From Sphagnum compactum (taxonomy: Eukaryota > Bryophyta > Sphagnopsida > Sphagnales), in the NCBI GenBank assembly GCA_965153455.1, contig OZ234499.1:930001-994000 (forward strand): DNA of 64,000 nucleotides, in the 5' to 3' direction. Shown here in pieces: positions 36,060 to 49,475 of this stretch (position 1 is its first letter; the number at the start of each line of letters is the position of its first letter). The notes under the pieces were generated by a model. The model was given only the letters and a program-made list of their open reading frames with translations. It was not told the DNA's origin and ran no database searches. The position numbers and the translations under genes were made by a program.

Positions 36060-39000
36060 TGTGAAATCTAGCGCAATTTTTCTTCCTATTTCTTTTTGGC
36101 TATTTCTACCATCTTTTTGTTCTTTTCCCCTTTACATCCTATTGTAATCAAAGCTAGGAGTGGATCTCCTAAGACACCTCAATGCATTAAGGAAAATATT
36201 AAATAGGCCTAAGATTGTAAATGTGCTAGGTACAAGAGTATTGCTTGATGTGTTTTGCTTTGACCATGTTATCTTTACCTCTCCTTTTCAACATTCGAAC
36301 AATTTTCTTTGCAAAACCTAATCCTAGCAAGTTCTTTTGTGGAACATACTCATGTTATGTTGAATTTGTAACCTATCTTGCCATCCCCATCCTCATTGAA
36401 TGGAATGGGATGCCATGCCCCATGCATGACAGATGTTACAAAGAAGGACAAATACAATGCATACATAAACCTTATTGAAATGTGTTATGCATGATGTTTG
36501 GCAAAAATGGAAACCAAATGTAAATGAGTGCATACAATGTTTATATGCTAACTCATTCATGTTGATTATGTATTTATTCTCACATTATGGTTTGAAGTTT
36601 AGAAACTTATTACGAACAAGTCCATAAACATTATAGAAATTTGATCATGTAAGGTAAATGAAACATTTTGTAACATCGCATCCAGTCTCCTACCAATCTC
36701 TTGCAATATAATAACATGCACATGCACTCAATACCTGGAACAATAAGTTGTGGGTGATGCAATATATATCCTACATGTGAGCAGTTGGACATAAGTCATT
36801 ACCATGGCATTAACAAAGTGTACATGCAATTGGAAGCACAAATGAACATTAATGGGCATGTTACCTAAATTTTGCATCCTTGTATAGGTAGAAAGGTCAA
36901 CATGTGTCATTGTTCATATGGTGGTGTGTCTATTGCAATTAGCTTATGATTGGCATTTCCTCCTCCACTTCCTCCTCCATTGTAATCATCTGTAATGGGG
37001 GTGGTTATAGCATATTCCTTTCTGTCCCCTACAATAAAAGTAAGAGTCATGGGGTGTCAAATGACTAGGGTGAAGTTGCAAACCCTGATTCCTTGTAATC
37101 AAGTCTCAATCACAAAGCTTTAGGTTATAAACAAATTGGGTAACTATTATACCTTTGTTTACATTAGATGGAATGTCAGTGACAATGACGTCAAGTTAAT
37201 TTGTAAACGTGTACATTACAAAGATTCACCACATGAATGTATAGGTAATACCTCCAAGAAGTTGGGAACATCAACAACTAGTATTATATTATGAATTTGG
37301 TTGTCATTACTTCCACAACTACAACCAATTTAGAAGTCTAACTATTGCATTTGCTAAACTCAATGTTGGGCCTTGTAGTGGTTCCATCTACAATAATAGA
37401 AATATCGTTGGCATGTTCAATAGCTTTTGACATATCCTTTGATGGTGTTGGTAGTGAATCAAATCCACTAGTTGACACATGTGTTGATGTTGCATTGTAT
37501 TATGTAGTTGTAATTTATGTTGATTTTCATTAGCAGTAATTGGTCCTAGTGAAGTTGTAAAAAACAAATATTGGCCATTGATGAATGTTACGAATCCATA
37601 TGCACAAAAAAACATGTTTTTGGCAGAAACAAACCAATAGACATGTCTAAATTATATCTCTAAAGATAAAATCAGCTCTTTTCTCTAAACATAATGCCAA
37701 CTTTTCTCTAAACATAGTAGGGACTTATTTTTAGACTTAACAACAACTTCTTTTTAGACTTAGTAGGAGCTTATCTTCAAACATACCAATAACATTGTCC
37801 AAATTAACATACCCTTCATAGTATACTAAATTATATTTTTTCTTTAAACTTAACTGCAACCTCTTTTTAAACTTGAATGTAATTTTATTTTCAATTCCTA
37901 GTACCTACATTACAAGCAATCCCAAACTTTACACATGTTATTTTATTTGCACTTTCTAGTAACTACATCACAAGCAATTTTAAATTTTACAAATGTAAAT
38001 TTATTGGTGATTCCTAGTACCTGCATCATGTGCAATCCCACCATAATCATGATATTTTATGAATTTTAGCTAGCCAGTGACGCGTTGTTGCAAGCAATTG
38101 TCTTTGGGCACATTGTCTTTTTGTTGCCACACTTCAAGGAATTTGGGTTTAATCACCAGTACCATTGTTTACATTGTTTATAATTGCACATTTTGTATCC
38201 AACTAATGTACTCATTTCACCATTCATTACCTGGACATTTGAATGATTCAAATGTTAGTTCCACCTATATTGTCTCCATTCTTGGCATGAAGAAACATTC
38301 ATACAACTTGCAAACCAAAAAAACCCTCCTTAGGTGTAACATCCTTTTCATTAAAACCCATGGCTGAGAGTTGAAGTTTAATCGAATCCATTCCAGGATG
38401 TTGTCCTTATAACCTCCCTTAGAAGGGTCACATAAAGTTGGTTCCAAACCTCATGCAAATATGTACATCTTTAAAGTTAGTACATTCCCTAGTGTTTGCC
38501 ATATCCGTTTTGTCTTTTGCATGTTACAAACAACTGTTATAAATTTTTTTGTTTCTTCTTTGTTGTGTGTCCATGGGAATGATGGCAAAATATTATGTAG
38601 AAGCAAGACACTTCAAAAAATGTGGTACATAGGATGCCATCCCTAGGTAATCTATTTCATGTGAAGAGTAGTGCTAGCTTTCTAATCTTGCATTTTCTTC
38701 TTAATTTACATATTCATTAAATATTTGAGCCCTTTTCTCCTTCCAGGTTGCTTCTAGACCTATGACTACTTTGCCTAGAAATTGGTGTTCAACATATTCA
38801 AGCAACACTTCAATTTTTTCATCCATAGTAATTAAAGACACATTTGACAGACAAAGTGGTGGAATTCAAAACATTATTGTTGCATTGATTTAATTTCTAC
38901 ACTCAACTTACAACAGAGTTGGTACATGAAAAAATATAACAAGTGATTAAACTCAAAATGCAAATGTAGTAGGTAAACTAATTCCACAAATGACTAGCTC

Positions 39001-40264
39001 CCACATAAATATGTCGTCAACCTAGTCATTCCATTTGTCCTCTTCAAATTTCATGTATTACTGCAATTTGGATTTGAGTCCATCAATAATATCCTTCTCC
39101 TAGTCATAGTGACAGAACATGTATGGCAACAACATAAAAAGACATAGGGACATGTTTTAAAAAGCAGGAGGACGAGGAGGTGGCTGCTAATTCATGGTAA
39201 CCACATGTTTTGTTTTTATATGTGTAGAGATTGAAGCATTTTTGCATTTAACTTGAAGTAACTTAACTCCTTGGATGGAAATTCTTCTATGAGATCAATA
39301 GAAGGAGAGTTGGAAGTCATCATTAAGTTCGAGGATGATGTGTCGTGTGGACAAGATGTCATGTTAGAATGCAGCTACATTTCTACACTAGATGTCATGT
39401 TACAATCTAGTGTTATAGTTTACAACTGCTTCAACCTTGATTTTCCCAAGTCCATATGCATGCTAGGTTGTCTATCCTTTTTAATGCTTTCTGCTTCAAT
39501 AACATGAAGCCATTAGAATGTTGATCTTTGGATGGGGATGTAGAAATTGGAGTAGATGTAAATCCATTGTCCTATTCAATTGTGTTATGAGATTTATCAA
39601 CCACCCACCTAGCCACCTTCCTTAATTTTTTTCAAGCTTGCACTTTGTATAGTTTTTGGGTTTTAGTTCCGCGCTGCCTTGCCATTTGTTGGCTACTAGC
39701 AATACCTCCTTCCTTGACAACTACATGTACTATCTTTGGGTGATCCTTCCTTTTTTTTTCAATGGTTTTGTTTTTTAATTTTTTTGCTTTCCATCAATCG
39801 CAAGTTTTTTTTTCAATGATTTAGGTACATATGCAGTGGAGGTGGACTTGTGGTGTTTTGCATCATACTTTGTAAGTGGTTGTAATTCATGGAGTGTTTT
39901 GAATGAACACACTATCAAGGACACGAATAATCACAAGAAGAAGGGCTTAAAAAAAGGTCCAAATTTAACTTTCAAACAAGGAACCATAAAAGATTATGTG
40001 ATTAAAAAACAAGAACACAAGAATTTAAAACAAGAACACAAAATGTGTAAGACAAATGTGAAAAATAATCTGATAACGCATTTTGCTAACGTATGCAAAC
40101 ATGAACATGAAAATAACATGATAACACTATGGTGCAAAATCGTGCTTAGGACTAATGTTGAATAGACTAAAGGAAATGAAGGGTCTTATTTCTATATACC
40201 CCTTTGGGGTCCTAGTTCTTGTGTGCATCAAGTAGGGAAGCTTTTTGAAAACCTTCCTAATTGA

Positions 40265-40530
40265 GAGTCAACTATGAGTTAACTAAACTTAACTGAAAGT
40301 TAATTCGAATTTAACTAAGAGCCAACTAATAGTTCACTAAAATTAAGTAGGTTTTAAGTGGGACTAAACTAAAAGTTAACTAGGAGTTAATTAAGACTTA
40401 ACTAGGTGTTAATTAAAACTTAATTGGGACTTAACTGAAATTTAACTAGGACTTAATTAAAAATTAACTAAAATTTAATTGAGATTTAATTGAAAGTTAA
40501 TTAGAACTTAACGAAGATTTAACTACGAAT
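40265..40530. repeat. Degenerate TTAACTA-type tandem repeat
   Basis: About 260 bases are built from diverged units such as AGTTAACTAGG, ACTTAACTAGG and ATTTAATTGAG, mostly 11-13 bases long. It is non-coding. Confidence 0.65.
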
Positions 40531-41679
40531 TATGGATGATCATTATGGATGAATTTCGTTTATTGGAAGATGTTGTCTATGTTTGCATCCATTACACACA
40601 CCTCCTTGATGACTATATGAGCTACCAATTTTTTGTCAATTTCTGCTTGGCTTTTAATCAGTAAGTGAGAAGTTGATTTCTCATTAATGAACATGTGTTT
40701 CAATTTTTTAGTTTTTTGGGCATACTTGAAGTTGGGGTACACCGACAATTGAACATGTTTACTTGAGTTTGGATAAAAGGGTGTTTTGTTGCAGCCTTTA
40801 TGCTAATTTTTGAAATTCTTTGCTTATTGGGCCACTTTCCACCACAGTAGATGCAAATAACATCTTTGCTGCCCTTTTGATGTTCTATCACTGTCTTTAG
40901 GTGTTACCTAACAACTTGGCATGTTTTTAAATATTAGTAACTTGGGCAAACATTTTCACGTACAACATGTAGAACCATGAAACCCAAATCTGTAACTAGC
41001 CACCCATTTCCTATAACCTAAACAAATAAAAACTCATCATTTGATGCATAAGGTTCGAGAGTAATTACTAATTATGGAGTACGAGCAACAATAAAACTAT
41101 ATGTAGCAGCAGTGGAGGCGCTCTGGAAAAAGGAAGAAGCAGGGGCTGAAGAAGAAGAGGGGATGAACTCAGTAGTTTACCTCAAAGATTGATGGTTTTT
41201 GATTGATGGTTTTTTCTGAGCTCCCCCCCTGTACTTGAACAAATTTGGTGTTTCGGTGTTGAATATTTAATCAATTTAATTTAAGAATGAATTTTGGCAT
41301 ACAACATATTATTTTCCGAAACTTTTTGGGAATATTTATGTGTATGTATGTTTCTTTAACAATTCTCTCACATTTGTTAGCCCGTCCAAGGAGTAAGCCC
41401 AATGAGCTCACATCTTTTGTTATGCTACTTGGTCAGGATTTCCAACAAAAACACACACACACACACACACATACATACCACCCAACCCCAACTCCCTCCA
41501 AATTGATCACTTTTGCCATCCAACAAGTACAAAATGGGTTAGATACCAATGAGCTTCTTCAACCCATCTACAATATGTACTAGTTTAATTCATCTATGCA
41601 TTGTTTGGAACTGGTTACAATGCACTATAGTACTTGAACAAGATTTGGCATTTGGGTGTTATCTATATATATATATATA

Positions 41680-42065
41680 TTAGTTTAAGTTAAATTTGAC
41701 ATTGACATAAATAATGATGAATTATTGAAAATCATATCAAAACATAAGAAAAGATAAAATTGTTGATTGACAAATATATTAGTTTAACTTAAACTAATAT
41801 ACATTTCGTGCACATGAAAAGGCACATGTTAATTTGTTTGTTCATATCCATGTTGGTGGATAGGGGAGAAGAGTGAGATAGTTATGAAATGAAAGTATTT
41901 ATTAAGAAAGGTGGGAGATAGTTATTAAGAAAGTTCATTAAAAAAAAAAAGCAGTTATTAAAAAAAAAAATGAACTAATTAGGCTCGAAAATGAGATAAT
42001 TATTTTTGAAATTGTCTTTGAAATGGTCCATGGACGATCCCGTACAAAGGATTCCAAAAAAATTT
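41680..42065 (+). repeat. Dispersed repeat, copy 2, with palindromic core
   Basis: This is similar in reverse complement to 26620-27000. It contains a perfect inverted repeat, ATATTAGTTTA at 41776-41786 and TAAACTAATAT at 41790-41800. It has no coding frame. It may be a small non-autonomous element, but no terminal repeat or duplication could be fixed. Confidence 0.5.
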
Positions 42066-42782
42066 CCCATATACCAATTTCGATTACTCGTCACTGGAAT
42101 TTTGGCTGGGTTTAGGGTTCAGGGTCCAAAAGCTTAGGGCAATTAGGGTTTTGGGTTTACTATGTGTGCCCTAAGTTTTTTTAGAACTCCCTTTAGAACT
42201 AGTTTGGGTCCAATGAGCTTGCGGGGAAAAAGGAAAAAAAGAAATACTCAAAGAAAACAGCTAAGAGAGGGGAAAAAAAGAAAAAAAAAGACATATAAAG
42301 AACAAGCAGAAAAAAAGAAGAGAGAGAGAGAGAGAGCATAGGGACACAAAAACACACAAAAAAAATCAACTGAAAATAACAATAACAACTGTCAACAACA
42401 GATTGACAGATTTCAAAAAGAACCCCCCAAATCAAACAAACAAATTAAGCAACATTTTTTTTTATTGCAAATAACCGAATTTCATATGATATGATGGGAT
42501 GGGCAGGGCCGGCCTGTCCACCAGACCTTGTTTCAAGATTGCACAAACACTCGTTGTTGTTGTTGTTGTGGTGGGTGTTTTGTAATTTTTGTTGTTGTTG
42601 GTGTTGGTGTTTTGTTGTTGTGAATTTGTGTTGTTGGTGTTGTGTTTTGGGTTTTGTGGGATTTGGTGGTTTAGCTCGGGATTCATTCAAATTTTTTTTT
42701 TGGTTGTTGTTTTGTGGTTTTGGGTTTTGGGTTTTGGGTTTTTGTGGGGATTTGTTGGTTTGAGTTTTGGGATTCAATTCCT
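42066..42782. promoter_or_regulatory. Upstream region and 5' leader of the allantoinase gene
   Basis: GGGTTTAGGGTTCAGGG-like telo-box sequence lies at about 42109-42125. An A-rich stretch with a short GA run follows at 42200-42360. From 42550 the sequence is GTT- and GGGTTTT-rich up to the ATG at 42783, as in an unstructured plant 5' UTR. Transcription start and promoter elements cannot be fixed by eye. Confidence 0.35.
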
Positions 42783-45700
42783 ATGGAGCCAGCGGATCTC
42801 TTGAAGCCATTGCTAAGAGGTTGGAGCTTGCCATTGCTGGTCTTTACCGTGGCTTACACTCTCGTGTACTTGCCATTTGTGGAGAAAGGGGTGAGAATTG
42901 TTTTGTTGTTGTGTCTCTCTCCTCTTTCTTCTCTCACACCCGAACCCCTTGTTTTGTTTCTTGGCCATGATGATGATGATGATGATGAAGAAGAAGAAGA
43001 AGACGACGAAGAAAAAGAATTAGATTTGGTTCAACTTTTTCTGAATTTGTTTTTGTTGGGTTGCACCCTCTGTTCTTTTTTCCCAGGCCTTCTTTCTTTG
43101 CTGTCTGGTTGTGGGAATTAAGGTCTTTAATGCAATAAGAAGAACTCCATGTGTGCTTTTTTTTCCTTCCCTGGTTGAACAAAAAGTGCTTGTGAGATTT
43201 TTGTTACTGTGATGATGATGATGATGATGTTTACCCTTCTGAAAGCTATGGGAATTTCAATCTTGGCTGCTTGTCAGAATGATTGCTCACAAAATTGGAC
43301 TAAAGCTTGATCATACCCAGGTGAAATTCAATGAATAGACCTGCACATGATGGACACTGAAATTGCATTGGCTAGAGTTGGGGATCTTGTGTGTGTTTTT
43401 GCACTGAATTCAATCAGAACGTGTTTTGTGGGTATTATGGAAACTCTTTCCCTCAAAGAAATTATTTTTTCCTCTTTTGAAAAGATGTTGTGTTGGAAAT
43501 GTAGTTGCAAATTGCACATTCTTAAGAACAGAAATGGAATTGTCTGTGGAGAAAGATTTTCTCTTCAATTTTCCATAGAAATGAGGTGCTGCTGCATTGT
43601 TAGAAAAATTGACGTAGCAGAATTCTATTCTGGGTGTTCTTCTATCCTGCTGAAATTTCAAGCTCCGTGCAAAGAGATAAAATTCTTTCTTTGGGGGCAA
43701 TGGGTGGGTGATTCTCTGGCTCTAGCAGCTGGAGGAAGGGTGCAGCCTATTACCCGAAACACACTTTGTGCTCTACAGCAAGCGGGTGGTCACCCTAAAT
43801 GGTGTTGTGCCAGCTGCAGGTATAAAACAGTTGCTGCACACACACACACACTCTCTCTCCTCTCTTACAAGACTGTTTTCACAGTTTCTTATTTGTTTCA
43901 GATCCTTTTAAGTTTTGCATTCCTTGCAAGCTGTTGGTTGTTGAACTTGTTACCCAATCATCAGTTCATATGAAGTCAGTTGATTATTCTCTCTAGAAGC
44001 ACTATTGACACTCATAAGACTTCATGACTTCATGAGAAAAAGAAGTTTTGAACCTTGTATGTATGGAAAAAAAAAGTTCTCAATTGTATGGAGTATGGGG
44101 ATTTCTTGATTGATCTCTTGAGAGTTCTAATATTCATTTTAGGTTATTTGTGTTGTTGTATATTTTTGAGTCTCATGGATTTTGCGCAAAGTGCACATAC
44201 TGCTGCAGTGGAGGTAGAGGGTGAGCGGATAATTTCTGTTGTGAAAAGGAGTGAAGCTCCAAAGCAGCGGGATGGTGGCCCTCGAGTGCTGGACTACAGC
44301 AATGCTGTCATCATGCCAGGACTAATTGATGTGTACGATCCTTCGGTTTTCCATGTTCTCAATTTCGGATTTCTGCCACTAGACTCCAGAACAGTATTCT
44401 CTGACAGAAGACAAGCTAGAGCTTGTGCTATGAAAATAGACCTTGAAAGCTGCTCCCATTTGTTGTGAGAATGTTTTGTGGGTGCTTGACCCATCTCATG
44501 ATTTTCACTTCACAGGCATGTGCATCTGAATGAGCCTGGACGGACTGAGTGGGAAGGATTCCTCACAGGGACCCAGGCAGCAGCTGCTGGTAGGCAAAAC
44601 TTTCTTCTCTGCTGCTCAGTTCTTGATATGTTGTGCTCAAAGTTGTGCCTTTGTTGGTGTGAAGATAGATGAAAACTTATACAAGATACCCATGGTTGAC
44701 ATAAAATCAATCAATTGATTTTCTGCCTCTGCATCTCTGAGTTCCTCTCCTGTGAAGTTTGTGGGCTAAAACATATCAATTGGCAATGGCAGGAGGTGTA
44801 ACAGCACTAGTGGATATGCCCTTGAATTCTTTCCCTACCACGACCACAAAAGATAACCTTTTGTTAAAGGTTCTGACTTCTCTCGCTTTGCTTTTCTCCA
44901 GAAACTTTGGCTGATTTGGGTTGATTGAGCATTTTCTATATTTTTTTGTCATGCAGAGTGACACAGCCTTTTTGGTGGAGTATGTTAGCTTGCTACCTCC
45001 AATTGGTTTCAGGGATATTTTCCCATATCTAGAGTCCCTTGAATAACATTTCTTTGTGCCTTGTATTGTTGCATGACTGTTGGATGTAGCTGGAAGCTGC
45101 CAAGGGAAAGCTTTTTGTGGATGTGGGTACGGACCCTTTTTCTTTCTTCATGTCTGTCAACTCATCCTAACTGAGAGAATAGACGGTTGAGGAGACCCAA
45201 CATTCTGCTTTAAGAAGAGGGTGAAGACTTGACCTGCTACGTGAGATCCACTTTGGTTTCAAAACTACTAGGGGATCTTTGGATGGGTTCTTGTTACAGA
45301 CAATGTTCTTTGCATGCAGGCTTTTGGGGAGGATTGGTGCCAGAAAATGTTGCCAATCTGACTGTAATGGAGGAGCTTCTCAATGCAGGTGCTCTAGGGC
45401 TCAAGGTAATAAAAACCTATCTCCAAAAGTAACATCTTTTTCTGAGGAAGATAAGGAACACACTTCAGTTCATCCGGAATTCACAATTGTCATGGCAGTT
45501 GTTAGTTATCCCTCTAGAGGAAGAAGATTTTCTTTTCTGTTGCTAAGTTTCTTGTTGGATTATTATGCAAGTGGTTTCTCACAGATCTAAGTTCCCTTTT
45601 TCTTCTCATGGTCATCATCTGTGGGGTCTGTCACAAAAGCTGAGGAAGAACTGACACGGGTCCTAAAACTGCAAAAGTCGTTCATGTGCCCATCAGGAAT

Positions 45701-48700
45701 CAATGACTTTCCACACACTACTGCTGATGACATTAAGGTGGGTGATTGCTGAGAAAGGCAAAAGACTACTCTCTGCTCTGAAGCAACTGAGTTTTTTGCC
45801 ATTTGTGTTGTTTTTGTTGTGTGGGTTTAGAGCAGCTCCACCCTTGTTCAGTATGTGGCCCTGCAACAGTATTTATCACATCCGAGATTAGTTTATTTAC
45901 CTTTTCCCAACCTTTACCCATAAAACTGAAACTGGGACTGCAAAAAGGTGGGAGACTACTAAAAGCAACCCACCCACATGGAAGAATCAAACCATCTAGC
46001 CAATCAACAGCAGGTGTTAGGCTTTGCTGTGCCTATTGCCAGCCTCAGCATGCTGTGCAAAAGGCTGGGCCAAAACCATTTTGCTGAGCCAAACCGGCAG
46101 GTTTTGACTTTTCTTCATCCAAAATTTGTTGTATGGTGCACAGGTGGAGTTGCTCTTAGGAACCTGTCTGTCTGTTTTGTTCTCTTTGGTATGTTTCATG
46201 TTTTAGATGAGCACTGATGATCGTATATCACTGCTGCATGTACAATTACTTTCTTGTTCCACTGCTATAATACTGGAGGGTGTTTGTTTTACTATCTGAG
46301 TTCATGACGTCTTTCTTTCACAGGCTGCACTGCCAGTCTTGGCAAAGTATGGTCGTCCAATGCTGGTGCATGCTGAAGTTGTCCAACCATCCCCAGAAGA
46401 GCGGAGTCTGCAGCCAGGGGAGCCAAGTGAAAATTCCCGTCTCTACTCAAGATACCATGGCACCAGGCCTCTATCTTGGTAACCATGCTCTCTCTTTCAT
46501 TTTCTCCATTGCCCAGTCCCTAAACCTTAAACCCAAGAAGAGTCTTCACGAGTCTCTCAAATCTTGGGTCAATAGTGTGATCATTGGGTCACCTGCTGTG
46601 GATCTTGGGTTGGGATCATTAGCCCCCACCAGGGTCTGATGTGTTGCAACATAAACACCTCTTGTTGTAGAGTGCATAGGGTTGAGGGTACATAGAATCT
46701 CATTACAGTTACATTTATGTCTTGCAGGGAGCGGACAGCAGTACAACAGTTGACGGAGGTTGCAAAAGATACAGCAGTGGGAGGGCCTGCAGAGGGAGCC
46801 CATATCCATGTGGTCCATCTTTCAGATCCAGAAGAATCTCTTCACCTCATCAAGGTACCATCTTTGCACTTAAAAGAAAAGTTCTCCCTTGGTGCAGGTT
46901 ACTCTTTAGTTTCACAAATTCTTTGTTCAGTTCCTCAGACATCTCTGCATACATACAAGGCTGAGAAGTTTCAATGCAAAGAGATGGGATCTCTGGATAC
47001 ATACGAAGCTGAGAAGTTTCATGTAAAAGGATGGGTCTTCATTATAAGCTCTGACATTCCTTGCAGGAAGCTAAGGCAGCGGGCTCTAGCATGAGTGTGG
47101 AGACATCCCCACACTACCTAGCATTTGCAGCTGAAGAAATTCCAGAGGGTGAAACTCAATTCAAATGTAACCCACCGATCAGGCATGCTGATTATCGGGA
47201 GCTCCTGTGGAAAGCACTCCAGGTTTGAAGGTCTTGACCCCTCAGGTCTGTTGTCCATTAGATTGGATATTGCACTGTCAAACAATTTTTGTAGATGTCA
47301 AAGGCATCCTCCCATTGCAGGTTTGGGTAGTATTGTTGTAAGCTTGGCTCAAGCTTGAGCATTGAACCAAACGTTACAACAAAACTACCAAACCTTCAAG
47401 CTCGTGGTTTTCTCGTAGTGTTAGATGGGCCTATGGGTCATGAGGCACATGTGGTGGTGATTTTTCTCACTCTGATCTTATGGAGTTAGGTCTTTCTTTC
47501 TCGAGTTCAGGTTACTTCCATTGTGGGCAGTTCTTTGATTTTTCAAACAACTGCAGGTTCCAGGTATTTGCAAAGAATTACAACCAGAGAACTGGCTGGC
47601 TCTGGGTATTTGAAAAGAATCAGAATCAGAGGACTGCCAGGTCTGGGTATTTCAAAATCTTGAAGAACCGCTGGGTTTCATGAAAGAGCCACTGGTTCTT
47701 TGCTGGTGCTTTACAGGTTGCAGCTGTGGTGGGTCTTTCACATTTTGGTCTCCACTGGTTATATGCATATATAACCGGTCTGACCTCCAGCAAAGGACTG
47801 GCCTAGTATCAAAGAACTACCCAACACTGGGCTACTTCCTGATATTGGATCTGTTGCTGTACAGGCAGGAGATATTGACATGATCAGTACAGATCACTCT
47901 CCATCAGCTCCAGAAATGAAACTCCTTGAGGAGGGCGACTTTCTCAAGGCATGGGGAGGCATTTCATCCCTACAGGTGGGGGCTCAGTGCAAGAGCTGTC
48001 TTGATGTATCCTCTCTCGTTCAGAGCCTTTATTGATCCAGTCATTCTACTGCAATTCTGCAAGGAATTCTGTTTTTCTTGTTGTCAGTCTTGGTCCCAGG
48101 ATCAAATCCTTTGCCTTTTATCCATCAACTATTTATGAAAATATGTTTGTCTGTTGGCATTTTGGGGGCTTTTCATGGATCTGTTTAGGGTTTAGGGTTC
48201 AGGGTTTTTCCTGTTTATTTCTTCCTTCAAGTTGTGAACAGTGACTGCAAGTAGACAAGAATCTTGTCCTGAACAGCAGTTGTTGTTGTACCTTGCAAAA
48301 ATTGTGCAGTTTGTGCTGCCTGTTACTTGGACATATGGAGCCTCCCGGGGTATAACCCTGGAGCAACTGGTGAAATGGTGGAGCACTGGTCCTTCCAAAC
48401 TTGCAAACTTTCCTCGGAAGGTTTTCTCTCTCTTCTTCCTGTATATATTCCTTGAAAAGAATGCAAGTTTGGTTGGTTTTGTGAGTTCAACAAATAGAGC
48501 GACAGGCAATTGCACTTGAAATGCTGCCCATATGCCACCAGCATTGTTAGCAGATCCCAGAATGGCTTTTGTACTATGCTTTGGTTTCTGAATCCTGCAG
48601 CGTGTACATTGAAGTGCACATTGGTGAGCAATTTTCTTGGACTACAGCATGATTTTCTCTCCAGGGTTTATTTTCTTGTCATACTGCAGATTCCACAAAA

Positions 48701-49221
48701 CCCACAGATGGGTTCCAAATTGCATCATCTTCCAACCAAGTGACAGATGGCTTTGCAAGTTATTAAGTGTGTGGGGTTGAGGATTGTGCAGGGCTCGCTT
48801 GAATTCGGGAAGGATGCAGACATTGTGATCTGGGATCCAGAGGCATCGTTCATACTTGACAGCAATTATCCCATATTTCACAAGCACAAGGTTTGTTCAC
48901 GAATCTGCCAAAGAGTGCTGCACTTTTGTTTATTGATTTCCTGAAGTTTTTTTGCACTTTGTTCCTCAATTTCCAGTAGTAGCCTTTTGGATCAATCGTA
49001 AGTCTAGGGATTAATTAGCCCTTTTGTAAAAATGAAGCAAGAAAAGCAGGGACGACCCTTTTTGTGTGTTTGACTGGGTTTTCTGGAAGCAGGTAACGCC
49101 TTATGCCGGTCAAACGCTATCAGGCAAAGTGATTGCAACATTTGCCAGGGGACGTGAAGTGTTTCGTGAAGGTCATCATGCTCCTAGGCCTTGTGGTACC
49201 CCTCTTCTCCCGGTGCATTGA
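42783..49221 (+). CDS. ALN: Allantoinase (EC 3.5.2.5), 15 exons
   Basis: This hydrolyses allantoin to allantoate in purine/ureide catabolism, and the plant enzyme is ER-associated. Exons are 42783-42890, 43729-43819, 44209-44332, 44516-44589, 44793-44869, 45090-45126, 45320-45405, 45678-45737, 46324-46478, 46728-46854, 47067-47222, 47865-47975, 48310-48420, 48792-48890 and 49093-49221. They join without a stop into 514 residues, close to the usual length of about 505. Residues 14-32 form the N-terminal membrane anchor. The amidohydrolase motifs are in order: VMPGLIDVHVH-type site (His109, His111), the lysine that is carbamylated (GLKSFMC, Lys199), LVHAE (His235), HIHVVHLSD (His298/His301) and STDHSP (Asp375). 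Conserved blocks [16 protein letters not shown] and AWGGISSLQ are present. Exon 2 is the least certain, placed from [19 protein letters not shown]. All introns are GT-AG. Confidence 0.93.
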
Positions 49222-49256
49222 TGCTTGACAACTGGCGTAGGAGGCAGGCAGACAGT

Positions 49257-49475
49257 CATCTTTTTTTAGAACCAAGATTTGGGTTCTGAGCTAGCAGCAG
49301 GTCATCGTTTTGCAGAACCGAGATATGGGCTCTGAGCTGGGCAGCAGGTCATCTTTTTACAGAACTGATTTTTGGGTTCTGAGCTGGGTATTGGGTCATC
49401 TTTTCACAAATCTGAGATTTGGGTTCTGAGCTGGGTGGTGGATCATCTTCTTACAGAACTGAGATTTGGGTTGTT
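49257..49475. repeat. Tandem repeat just after the allantoinase stop
   Basis: About four units of 55-60 bases contain GATTTGGGTTCTGAGCTGGG followed by a CAGCAGGTCATCTTTTTACA-like segment. The array starts some 35 bases after the stop codon and is likely to lie in the 3' UTR. No polyadenylation site was fixed. Confidence 0.75.

Larger units (their letters stand above)
33121..41675. other. AT-rich spacer, no gene supported
   Basis: No coding exon can be supported. Small structures include a 12-base C run (34804-34815), an imperfect 16-base inverted repeat (35976-35991 with 36044-36059), a degenerate TTAACTA-type repeat (about 40265-40530) and an (AC)n run at 41450-41470. Open frames near 36.2, 38.1 and 39.3 kb have chance-like composition. 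Confidence 0.45.

Noticed and set aside
42445-42777. Asn/Gln/Lys- and Pro-rich minus-strand open frame before the allantoinase ATG
   Set aside because: It is explained by GTT and GGGTTTT low-complexity sequence of the 5' leader.
45640-45677. A possible extra allantoinase exon just before exon 8
   Set aside because: In the required frame it reads into a TGA, and the family has no residues at this position. AAAG at 45674-45677 serves as the acceptor.
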